From assembly GCA_020723665.1 (NCBI GenBank), contig DYIL01000006.1, positions 52,060-116,059 on the forward strand: DNA of 64,000 nucleotides, written 5' to 3'. Below, in pieces: positions 56,839-64,000 of the stretch. The DNA comes from Methyloversatilis universalis. Lineage in GTDB: Bacteria; Pseudomonadota; Gammaproteobacteria; Methylococcales; Methylococcaceae. The position numbers were made by a program, and so were the translations under genes. The notes under the pieces are model-generated. The model worked only from the letters and a program-made list of their open reading frames with translations, was not told the origin of the DNA and made no database searches. Numbering within the stretch: position 1 is the stretch's first letter; each line of letters begins with the position of its first letter.

Positions 56839-57159
56839 ATGTCCGATTGGATCGACGTCGCCCGTGAAGGCAGCCTGCAAAACGGCGAGCATGTGGTCGT
56901 GGATGTCGACGGAACGCAGGTCGCCGTCTTCATGATCGACGGTGAGTACTATGCCGTCGAAGACGTCTGCACCCATGACGGTGGCGAAATCGCGAGCGGC
57001 CCGCTGGAAGGCTGCGAGATCGTCTGCCCTCGTCATGGCGCCCGCTTCTGCCTGAAGACCGGCAAAGTCCTAAAAGCCCCGGCGTATGAGGACCTCCCAT
57101 GCTTTCCGGTCCGTGTCGAAAACGGCATGATTCAGGTTCGGGACGAGTGGCGGAAGTAA
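56839..57159 (+). CDS. Rieske-type [2Fe-2S] ferredoxin
   Basis: A 106-residue soluble Rieske protein. Cluster ligands are CTHDGG (Cys-x-His) and CPRHGARF (Cys-x2-His). It follows sufU by 22 bases with AAAGAG before the ATG, so it ends the SUF operon; non-haem ferredoxins of this type are commonly found there and may supply electrons or serve as a cluster substrate. The sufT (DUF59) gene often next in such operons is absent. Confidence 0.92.
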   Translation: MSDWIDVAREGSLQNGEHVVVDVDGTQVAVFMIDGEYYAVEDVCTHDGGEIASGPLEGCEIVCPRHGARFCLKTGKVLKAPAYEDLPCFPVRVENGMIQVRDEWRK

Positions 57160-57212
57160 CAAGGAATTCGGCAACTTTTCAGAGCTGTTTTTGTTTGGTA
57201 GGCTTCCGACCC

Positions 57213-57419
57213 ATGGGAAGACATCTCAAAAATATCCTTGATGGCGCACGGCAAGTGCTGGTGCTCTGGCCGGAAAACGACTATATACGCCCTAAACGCG
57301 GCGATTTTTTGATCGATCACAATAACGTGCGCGCCGACTGCGGTCGTATCACGGAAGGATTAAGAAGAAACGTAAAAAACCAAAGACATGGGGAAACATA
57401 CAACCGCGAGTATGCGTGA
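57213..57419 (+). CDS. Small conserved hypothetical protein (68 aa)
   Basis: The ATG at 57213 is preceded by TTGGTAGG. The product, opening MGRHLKNILDGARQVLVLWP and continuing ENDYIRPKRGDFLIDHNNVR with a basic C-terminus, resembles short hypothetical proteins seen in other proteobacteria beside DUF2335 genes. It has no membrane segment or recognised domain. Its 3' end overlaps the start of the DUF2335 remnant by 32 bases, suggesting a former two-gene unit. Whether it still functions is unknown. Confidence 0.6.
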   Translation: MGRHLKNILDGARQVLVLWPENDYIRPKRGDFLIDHNNVRADCGRITEGLRRNVKNQRHGETYNREYA

Positions 57420-57769
57420 CAGAGAGAAGGAACTTACCGTTCAGCAACACGAAACGGACTCCCCCATCATTCCGGTCGCTCAAATCGAGCGGCTTCATCA
57501 TTTTCGCCCCGACTTGGTCGATTGGATATTTTCACAAACATAGATAGAAGCCGAGTATCGGCGTTCAGAAAGTAAACGTGTCAATACCTTTGTTTTTATT
57601 GAGCGCGTGCTTGGCCAGATATTCGCTTTGTTGATCGGCCTAGGAGGTTATAATCGGCGGCGTATACGCAGCGATCAACGGTCAACCTTGGGCCGGTGGT
57701 ACTATTGCAAGTCTGGCGATTACCGGGCTGGCCGCCGTATTCTTAACCGGACGACGCGGAAAATCGTAA
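57388..57769 (+). pseudogene. DUF2335 membrane protein gene with nonsense and frameshift mutations
   Basis: From the ATG at 57388, HETDSPIIPVAQIERLHHFR and PDLVDWIFSQT match the start of DUF2335 proteins. A TAG at 57541 interrupts; the frame continues IEAEYRRSESKRVNTFVFIE and GQIFALLIGLGG, then shifts by one base near 57652 and ends GGVYAAINGQPWAGGTIASL, AITGLAAVFLTGRRGKS, TAA at 57767. The two C-terminal hydrophobic helices are typical of the family. Two lesions make it a clear pseudogene. Confidence 0.82.
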
Positions 57770-57860
57770 GCGGATCGTTTCTGCCGAACACCGGTTTGTG
57801 CCTTTCTGTACTTCCAAGCTACTTTTCATCAATCCTCAATACAGCAATGTCTGATTCACT

Positions 57861-58959
57861 ATGCGCGAACTCAATCCGCTTTATAACCAAATCAAAGACT
57901 TGAAGAGCCGCCAGGCAGCTCTTAGGGGGTATCTTTGACTTCGAAACAAAGCGCGAACGGCTGGACGAAGTTTTAAAGGAACTGGAAGACCCGAAAATCT
58001 GGAACGATCCTGAACGAGCCCAAAATTTAGGACGCGAGCGCACGCAACTCGAGTCGGTCGTCCATAACCTGGTCAGCATCGAACAAGGTGTGAACGACGC
58101 CGAGGAACTTCTCGAACTGGCGGTGGAAGAGCACGACGAAGCCACCGTGGATACTGTGGCCGCCGATCTCGAACGCCTGGAAAAACAAGTGGCCGAACTC
58201 GAGTTCCGCCGCATGTTCTCAGGCGAAATGGACCCGAACAATGCCTTTCTCGATATCCAGGCGGGGTCAGGCGGCACCGAAGCGCAGGATTGGGCCGAAA
58301 TGCTGGAACGCATGTATCTTCGCTGGGGCGAGCGGCGCGGTTTCAAGACCGAACTGATCGAAGAGTCGCCGGGCGAGGTCGCCGGCATCAAAAGCGCCAC
58401 GATCCGCTTCGAAGGCGAATACGCCTACGGCTGGCTCCGGACCGAAACCGGCGTCCACCGCCTGGTCAGAAAATCTCCGTTCGACTCCGGCAATCGCCGG
58501 CATACCTCGTTCGCATCGGTATTCGTTTCGCCCGAAGTGGACGACACGATCGATATCGAAATCAATCCCGCCGATCTCCGCACCGACGTATACCGAGCCA
58601 GCGGCGCCGGGGGACAGCACGTCAACCGGACGGAATCCGCCGTGCGCATCACGCACATCCCGAGCGGCATCGTGGTTCAGTGCCAAACCGAACGGTCCCA
58701 GCACGCCAACCGCGACCGATGCATGAAACAGCTTCGGGCCAAGCTCTACGAGATGGAAATGCTGAAGCGCAACGCGGAAAAGCAAAAGCTGGAAGAGTCC
58801 AAGTCCGACATCGGCTGGGGCAGCCAGATCCGCTCGTACGTGCTGGACCAATCCAGGATCAAGGATTTGCGTACCGGCGTCGAAACCGGCAACCCGCAAG
58901 CCGTGTTGGACGGCGATCTGGACATGTTCATCGAAGCCAGCTTGAAAAGCGGCCTGTAA
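57861..58959 (+). CDS. prfB: Peptide chain release factor 2 with programmed +1 frameshift
   Basis: Class I release factor for UGA and UAA. The first 25 codons from the ATG at 57861 end in CTT TGA (57933-57938), where the ribosome slips +1 to read GAC; the full protein is then 365 residues. An AGGGGG three bases upstream acts as the internal Shine-Dalgarno stimulator, and TGA followed by C is the weak-stop context. The tripeptide SPF (RKSPFDSG) and the catalytic GGQ ([12 protein letters not shown]) identify RF2. Low RF2 makes the stop read slowly and favours the shift, giving autoregulation. lysS follows, as in many gammaproteobacteria. Confidence 0.97.
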
Positions 58960-59057
58960 GGCTTGAAGGCGGTCAGCGTATTCAGGTCCCGCAAACGACC
59001 TGGTTTACTCCGCTCAAGCTGCGTTTTCCCTGAAACATTTTCGTAACAAGAAACGGT

Positions 59058-60548
59058 ATGACCGAACAATTCGACGAAAACAAACTCATCGCTCAAAGGC
59101 GGGAAAAACTGGCGGACCTGCGCCGGAAGGGTGTCGCCTTCCCTAACGACTTCCGCCGCAACACCCTGGCCCAGGCGCTTCACGAGCAGTACGGCGACGA
59201 GGACGGCGCCACCTTGGAAACCCGTAACATCCGGGTCAAGGCCGCCGGGCGAATCATGACCAAAAGGCTGATGGGCAAGGCGAGCTTCGCCCATATTCAA
59301 GATATGTCCGGACGTATCCAACTTTTCCTACAGAAAGACGCCCTGCCGGAAGGCCAGTACGAAGCCTTCAAGCACTGGGACATCGGCGACATCATCGGCG
59401 TCGAAGGAACGGTTTTTCGCACCAAGACCGGCGAATTGTCCATTCGGGTGACCGGCATTCGCCTGCTCACCAAGTCCTTGCGCCCTTTGCCGGAGAAGTT
59501 CCACGGCCTGACGGACGAAGAGATCCGACATCGGCAGCGCTACGTCGATCTCGTCATGAACGAGGAATCGCGGCGGATCTTCAGGATGCGCAGCACCATC
59601 ATCCAGTTCATTCGCCGGTTTTTGCTCGAGCGGGACTTTCTCGAAGTGGAAACCCCAATGATGCAGGTAATTCCCGGCGGTGCCCGCGCCAGGCCCTTCA
59701 TCACCCATCACAATGCGCTCGATATGGATTTGTATCTCCGTATCGCTCCGGAGCTTTACCTCAAGCGCTTGGTCGTCGGCGGTTTCGAAAAAGTCTTCGA
59801 GATCAACCGCAGCTTCCGCAACGAGGGACTGTCCACCAAGCACAATCCCGAGTTCACGATGCTGGAGTTTTATCAAGCCTATGCGGATTACCGGGACCTG
59901 ATGGACTTGACCGAGGAAATGCTGCGCGGCCTGGCCGTGCGACTGTTCGGCAGCGCCACGGTGACCTACGAGGGTCAAAGCTACGACTTGGCGAAGCCGT
60001 TCGAACGGTTGACCGTGCTCGAGTCGATCCTCCGCTACAACCCGGAACTGACGGCCGCCGACCTCGCGGATCGCGAACGGGCTGCCCAAGTGGCGGAGAG
60101 ACTGGGGTATCTCGTTACGCCGGCGGACGGTCTAGGCAAATTGCAAACCGAGATCTTCGAAAAAACCGTAGAGGATCGGCTGATGGGACCGGTATTCATC
60201 ACCGAGTATCCGACCGAGACCTCGCCGCTCGCCCGCCGCAACGATCGAAATCCGTTCGTGACCGATCGCTTCGAACTGTTCATCGGCGGGCGGGAGCTCG
60301 CCAACGGTTTCTCAGAACTGAACGATCCGGAAGACCAGGCCGAGCGATTCAGAAAGCAAGTGGCGGACAAGGACGCCGGGGACGAGGAGGCCATGCATTA
60401 CGACGCGGACTATATCCGTGCCTTGGAGTATGGGCTGCCGCCCACCGCAGGCGAAGGCGTCGGCATAGACCGATTGGTGATGTTTTTCACCGACTCGCCG
60501 TCGATCCGCGATGTCATTCTCTTTCCGCATATGCGAAGAGAAAACTGA
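59058..60548 (+). CDS. lysS: Lysyl-tRNA synthetase, class II
   Basis: Charges tRNA-Lys. The 496-residue product has the N-terminal OB-fold anticodon domain ([20 protein letters not shown]) and class II motifs: motif 1 in [16 protein letters not shown], motif 2 in [19 protein letters not shown] and motif 3 in [20 protein letters not shown]. Length is typical. It lies 98 bases after prfB, probably as the second gene of that transcript. Confidence 0.97.
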   Translation: MTEQFDENKLIAQRREKLADLRRKGVAFPNDFRRNTLAQALHEQYGDEDGATLETRNIRVKAAGRIMTKRLMGKASFAHIQDMSGRIQLFLQKDALPEGQYEAFKHWDIGDIIGVEGTVFRTKTGELSIRVTGIRLLTKSLRPLPEKFHGLTDEEIRHRQRYVDLVMNEESRRIFRMRSTIIQFIRRFLLERDFLEVETPMMQVIPGGARARPFITHHNALDMDLYLRIAPELYLKRLVVGGFEKVFEINRSFRNEGLSTKHNPEFTMLEFYQAYADYRDLMDLTEEMLRGLAVRLFGSATVTYEGQSYDLAKPFERLTVLESILRYNPELTAADLADRERAAQVAERLGYLVTPADGLGKLQTEIFEKTVEDRLMGPVFITEYPTETSPLARRNDRNPFVTDRFELFIGGRELANGFSELNDPEDQAERFRKQVADKDAGDEEAMHYDADYIRALEYGLPPTAGEGVGIDRLVMFFTDSPSIRDVILFPHMRREN

Positions 60549-60693
60549 ATCTCGCACCCCACCCTTTTCTTCACGCCCGACGAAGAGTGTCGCGAAAGTA
60601 GGCTGAGCGACGAAGGAATGCCAGCGACCGGCTGAACATGCTGGGTTTCGCCCCTCAACCCAGCCTACGTTTTCGGCTTTTACGACAGCCTCC

Positions 60694-60734
60694 GTAGGGC
60701 GGAGTTCTCACACCCGCCCTACCACATCTTACTT
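60694..60734 (+). terminator. Hairpin and T-run between lysS and xoxJ
   Basis: GTAGGGCGG (60694-60702) pairs with CCGCCCTAC (60714-60722); ten bases later a run of T follows on the plus strand. The T-run overlaps the last codons of xoxJ. Could terminate lysS transcripts; weak spacing. Confidence 0.5.
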
Positions 60735-61601
60735 TTTTCTCTTGTTCGCAGCCTCGACCAGGTTCCCGTCCTGATCGACCAGGGGCACGCGATACTCGCG
60801 CAACAAAGCCTCGATCTTCTCGCGATTCTGGCTGATCAAAGCGTTCAACTCCTCTTTCCGCTCCTTGTCGGGAAAACGAACCGCCATGGAGATGGGAAAA
60901 TCGAATTTGACGGATTCGTCCGACTTCATCGGTAACATCTCGAACGCCCCCGGCTTTCCGTGGGTCACCAGATAGCCGGCGATCGGCCCCCAGACGATGA
61001 CCATATCGATGTTTCCGGCCGAGAATTCCTTCTCCAGCAACTGAGCCGTGTTCACGGTGGCATCCCCCATCATGCTCGGATAAGGAACGCCCCGCTCGGC
61101 AAGTTGATGATTGAACAACCAGGTGGTACCCGGCGCTCCGTCGAACATGGCGATGCGCAGCTTGCCTTTCCGTTCTGCCGGAAGACGTGCGAGATCGTCG
61201 GGCGACTTGATGTCATCCCAGCCGCTTTTCTTCCGATACACCAAGGCATAAGTCGAACGGTAATAAGGCTTAGTGGTCGCGGCGAGCTCATATCCCGTAG
61301 GAACGCCCATCACCACGTCGCACTTATATTCGTCGGAGTTCGGCAATCGCGCCTTCAACGTATTGCGGATAAAGCCGATCCTTTGCGGAAACCAGGTGTA
61401 TTCGACTTTCTTGCCGAGTTCTTTAGCAAACAGTTCGGCGATTTTGTTCTCGAATCCTTGTCCGCTCTTGTCCGAAAAAGGCGGATTGTTCGGGTCTGCG
61501 CAAACCTTGAGCGCGTTGTTGTCCGCTTGAGCGACGGGAAAAGACATCAATACCAAAGCCAAAAGCACCGCAGGCCAACGGAAATAGCATTTAACGGCCA
61601 T
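60729..61601 (-). CDS. xoxJ: Periplasmic solute-binding-like XoxJ/MxaJ protein
   Basis: A 290-residue periplasmic protein with a signal peptide (VLLALVLMSFPVAQA) and the fold of family 3 solute-binding proteins: LKVCADPNNPPFSDKSGQGF at the mature start, then KSGWDDIKSPDDLARL and MVIVWGPIAGYLV. Proteins of this type are always found with methanol dehydrogenases and are thought to help activate or load the enzyme rather than carry solutes. AGGAG six bases before the ATG at 61601 sets the start. It follows xoxF by 140 bases across a strong hairpin. Named XoxJ because its partner is XoxF. Confidence 0.92.
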   Translation of the reverse strand: MAVKCYFRWPAVLLALVLMSFPVAQADNNALKVCADPNNPPFSDKSGQGFENKIAELFAKELGKKVEYTWFPQRIGFIRNTLKARLPNSDEYKCDVVMGVPTGYELAATTKPYYRSTYALVYRKKSGWDDIKSPDDLARLPAERKGKLRIAMFDGAPGTTWLFNHQLAERGVPYPSMMGDATVNTAQLLEKEFSAGNIDMVIVWGPIAGYLVTHGKPGAFEMLPMKSDESVKFDFPISMAVRFPDKERKEELNALISQNREKIEALLREYRVPLVDQDGNLVEAANKRKK

Positions 61602-61683
61602 CAAGAACTCCTAGTGATGCTAAACGAGTCGCCTCTTAGAGACGTGACGAACGCAAAAATTCGGCGTTCATCCACCAAAAAGA

Positions 61684-61714
61684 ACGCCCCGGCTGACGAA
61701 ATCAGCCGGGGCGT
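61684..61714 (-). terminator. Strong hairpin in the xoxF-xoxJ gap
   Basis: A perfect 13-bp stem, ACGCCCCGGCTGA (61684-61696) with TCAGCCGGGGCGT (61702-61714), has TTCTTTTT after it on the minus strand. Placed between xoxF and xoxJ it should end most transcripts after xoxF and leave xoxJ at a lower level. Confidence 0.88.
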
Positions 61715-61741
61715 ACTATACGAATCTGAATCGCTTCAGAT

Positions 61742-63607
61742 TTACTTGTTAGGCAGAGCGAATACGGTGAGTACGCCGCCCAGCTTGGTATAGTTGCTGA
61801 GGCTGCGGTACGCGCCTACAGCACCCAAGCCTTCGCTTTCGCCTTCGAGACCAGCAGCCATGCCGATACCGGCCCAGCCGCCAAGACCCGACATTACGCC
61901 GACGTACTGCTTGCCTTTGTAGCTCCAGGTATTGACGTTGCCGATGATGCCCGACGGGGTCTTGAACTTGTAGAGCTCTTGGCCGGTCTTGGCGTCCACG
62001 GCCTTCAGGTAGCCTTCCAAAGTGCCGTAGAACACGACGTCGCCAGCGGTTGCGATCGCGCCGCTCCATACCGAGAACGGCTCATCCTTCGACCAGACGA
62101 TCTTGCCGGTCGTCGGATCCCAGGCAGTGAACACACCCAGGTTGTGCGAACCGTTCTTCTCGCCGGTTTTGGCATCGACACCCGCCGGGAACATGGTCAG
62201 CGTCGCACCGACGTACGGCTGGCCAGCCGTGTATTCGACTTCGAAGGGCTCGTAGTTCATGCACACGTGGTTGCCCGGGATATAGACCAGATTGGTCCGG
62301 GGCGAGAACGCTACCGGCTGCTGATCCTTGCTGCCCAGAGCGGCCGGGCACACACCGGTGGTGTTGTGGTCAACGCCGCCCTTGTGGGTGCTGTACTGGT
62401 CGACCACCTGCGGACGACCGGTCTTCATGTCGACGTGGGTGGCCCAGTTGACGGCCTTGTCGAACTTCTCGGCGACCAGAAGCTCGCCGGTTTCGCGGTC
62501 GAGCGTATAGCCGAAACCGTTACGATCGAAGTGGACGATCAGCTTCTCGTGCACCTTGCCGTTCTTGTCCGTCATTTTGAGGTCGATCAAGGGCGCCTCG
62601 TTGATGCCGTCGTAGTCCCATTCGTCGTGGGGGGTCATCTGATAAACCCACTTGGCCATGCCGGTGTCCACATCGCGAGCCCAGAGGGTCATGGACCATT
62701 TGTTGTCGCCGGGACGCTGTACCGGGTTCCAGGTACCGGGGTTGCCGGAACCGTAGTAGATCAGGTTGAGTTTCGGATCGTAGCTATACCAGCCCCAGGT
62801 GGTGCCGCCGCCGAGCTTCCATTGATCCCCTTCCCAGGTTTTCAAGCTGGAGTTCTTGCCGACCGGCGCCATTTTGCCGTCGGTCCAAGTCATGGTCTTT
62901 TCGGGATCGACCTTGATGTCGGAATCCGGCCCCATGCTGTAGGCTTTCCACGCCAGGGTGCCGTCTTTGATATTGTAAGCCGCGATGAAACCTCGAACAC
63001 CGAACTCGCCGCCGGCAATACCGGTCAAGACCTTGTCTTTCACCACGAGCGGAGCGTTGGTGCTGGTCATGCCGAGCTTCGGCTCGCCGTTCTTGACTTT
63101 CCAGACTACTTTGCCGGTTTTCGCGTCCAAAGCCACCAACGTGGCGTCGCCCTGCGCCAGGAAGATCTTGCCGTCGCCGTATGCGAGACCGCGGTTCACC
63201 ACGTCGCAGCACATCACCGAAATAACCTGGCTGGGGTCGATGTCCTTATCGGGCGAGTAAGAGTACTCCCAGATTACGGACTGAGTAGCCTGATCCAGCG
63301 CGTAAACCTTGTGCGGGTAAGGCGTATGAATGTAGAGCACATCGTTTACGACCAGGGGGCCGCCCTCGTGGCCGCGTAGCATACCGGTGGAGAAAGTCCA
63401 GACAGGCTGAAGATCCTTCACGTTTTTGTTATTGATCTGGTCCAGCGCGCTATAGCGCATGCCATAATAATCCCCACCCCAGGTCGCGAAGTTTTTGGGG
63501 TCCTTGGTGAGCGCCTCGACTTCGGAATTGGCTTGGGAAATCCCCGTGGCTGCCAGCAACGATGCTACCGACGTTGCAATCAGCCAACTTCTCACGGGTT
63601 TTTTCAT
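61742..63607 (-). CDS. xoxF: Lanthanide-dependent PQQ methanol dehydrogenase
   Basis: Periplasmic quinoprotein that oxidises methanol to formaldehyde (or on to formate), passing electrons to a cytochrome cL. The 621-residue product has a signal peptide (residues 1-26), the adjacent-Cys ring at Cys133-Cys134 ([10 protein letters not shown]), metal ligands Glu201 and Asn294, catalytic Asp331 and Asp333 in [10 protein letters not shown]. Asp at 333 marks XoxF; calcium-type MxaF has Ala there. The eight-bladed propeller repeats ([44 protein letters not shown]) are complete. GAGGAGG seven bases before the ATG predicts strong translation. xoxJ follows; xoxG is not adjacent. Confidence 0.97.
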   Translation of the reverse strand: MKKPVRSWLIATSVASLLAATGISQANSEVEALTKDPKNFATWGGDYYGMRYSALDQINNKNVKDLQPVWTFSTGMLRGHEGGPLVVNDVLYIHTPYPHKVYALDQATQSVIWEYSYSPDKDIDPSQVISVMCCDVVNRGLAYGDGKIFLAQGDATLVALDAKTGKVVWKVKNGEPKLGMTSTNAPLVVKDKVLTGIAGGEFGVRGFIAAYNIKDGTLAWKAYSMGPDSDIKVDPEKTMTWTDGKMAPVGKNSSLKTWEGDQWKLGGGTTWGWYSYDPKLNLIYYGSGNPGTWNPVQRPGDNKWSMTLWARDVDTGMAKWVYQMTPHDEWDYDGINEAPLIDLKMTDKNGKVHEKLIVHFDRNGFGYTLDRETGELLVAEKFDKAVNWATHVDMKTGRPQVVDQYSTHKGGVDHNTTGVCPAALGSKDQQPVAFSPRTNLVYIPGNHVCMNYEPFEVEYTAGQPYVGATLTMFPAGVDAKTGEKNGSHNLGVFTAWDPTTGKIVWSKDEPFSVWSGAIATAGDVVFYGTLEGYLKAVDAKTGQELYKFKTPSGIIGNVNTWSYKGKQYVGVMSGLGGWAGIGMAAGLEGESEGLGAVGAYRSLSNYTKLGGVLTVFALPNK

Positions 63608-63905
63608 CTCTTTTCCTCCTCGTATTCTGTATGCACAGAGTACGCTTTGTTAACAATAAGTTACCCTAAAAACGATAGGACGGATTTTACGTTGCGTAAG
63701 GAAACTTTCCTTAAAGGAATCATGAAAATTCCCCGACAAGCCCGTCTGCGTGCGTAAGTTGAAGTATTTCGGGTTAAAAGTCAATAACGCGGGAACTGCT
63801 GAAAAGCGCGGCAAAACGCAGTTGGACGGGTATTTGCGCAGCGCGAAAGAAAAACCCCCGACGGCCAAATTTGCCGCCAAGGCTGCCTTCGTAAAATCAA
63901 TTAAC
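63608..63905. other. xoxF upstream region
   Basis: Holds the xoxF promoter and leader on the minus strand. AT-rich TTATTGTTAACAAAGCG lies 45 bases before the start. On the plus strand a short lysine/arginine-rich frame near 63760-63908 has no ribosome binding site and is not called. Confidence 0.4.
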
Positions 63906-64000
63906 TAAGGATTAAAGAAGCTCTGATTAAGTCCTTCGACAGGCTCAGGACGAACGGTAACGCGTTGATTCCGTTCGTGGTGCCTGCCCGCGCGGCCTGC
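63906..64000 (+). mobile_element. MITE end running off the window
   Basis: Begins GAAGCTCTGATTAAGTCC and continues with TTCGACAGGCTCAGGACG and GATTCCGTTCGTGG. It shares its terminal repeat with copies A and B and its next 60 bases with the fragment at 7406-7469. The other end lies beyond the window. Confidence 0.65.

Noticed and set aside
63758..63908. Short Lys/Arg/Ala-rich frame at the right end (LKYFGLKVNNAGTAEKRG-like)
   Set aside because: No ribosome binding site or clear start; composition alone is suggestive of a histone-like tail but there is not enough support.

Overview
The window is about 64 kb of high-GC proteobacterial chromosome, and its gene content points to an aerobic gammaproteobacterial methanotroph or methylotroph related to Methylococcus or Methylocaldum (inference). 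The markers are a lanthanide-type methanol dehydrogenase XoxF with XoxJ (60729-63607), the formaldehyde-activating enzyme Fae of the tetrahydromethanopterin pathway (15593-16117), and a pyrophosphate-energy operon pairing PPi-dependent phosphofructokinase with a K+-independent H+-pyrophosphatase (1092-4547). No phage, CRISPR array, rRNA or tRNA gene was seen.

Layout. 1-4.5 kb: partial gcvT and pfp-hppA, minus strand. 5-9 kb: phzF-like gene, a gutted aminotransferase gene and an EamA transporter in an overlapping plus-strand operon, then a broken DinB gene, a DUF2380 secreted protein and a VanZ-like protein. 9.3-11.4 kb: a GlrK/QseE-like kinase whose phospho-acceptor His is Thr, with a QseG-like lipoprotein but no GlrR. 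11.5-17.4 kb: a 1229-residue secreted protein resembling clan-A glycosidases, then fae, then a secreted HEAT-repeat protein. 17.4-31.3 kb: one long minus-strand exopolysaccharide locus with wcaJ-like initiating transferase, wza, wzc, wzy, wzx, a methyltransferase and four glycosyltransferases. 31.5-32.3 kb: a REP-associated transposase (RAYT) with an internal amber codon, bracketed by two REP pairs. 32.3-36.7 kb: an autotransporter-like protein beside an OmpR-type two-component system. 37.8-42.9 kb: an HDOD-REC-GGDEF protein overlapping a large hybrid kinase. 43-47 kb: recD and the methionine-salvage operon mtnBDC. 47.5-50.5 kb: a convergent ycbK / L,D-transpeptidase pair. 51-57.2 kb: a complete SUF operon (Rrf2 regulator, sufBCDSU, Rieske ferredoxin) behind a promoter that carries an IscR-like operator. 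57.2-60.5 kb: a small conserved gene, a dead DUF2335 gene, prfB with its programmed frameshift, and lysS. 60.7-63.6 kb: xoxJ and xoxF.

The intergenic DNA is repeat-rich: REP palindromes (GTAGGCCGGAATAAG type), at least two MITE-like elements with terminal inverted repeats and target duplications, a longer structured repeat near 4.85 kb and 25.3-26.2 kb, and scattered CTGAGC..GTCGAAGG repeats. Several genes are broken or re-ended by these sequences. Functionally the window joins C1 oxidation (XoxF, Fae), PPi-linked sugar phosphate metabolism, Fe-S assembly and envelope polysaccharide synthesis. No obviously new defence or biosynthetic system was found. The more unusual items are the kinase without its His, the secreted glycosidase-like giant, the in-frame aminotransferase remnant and the REP/RAYT/MITE landscape.
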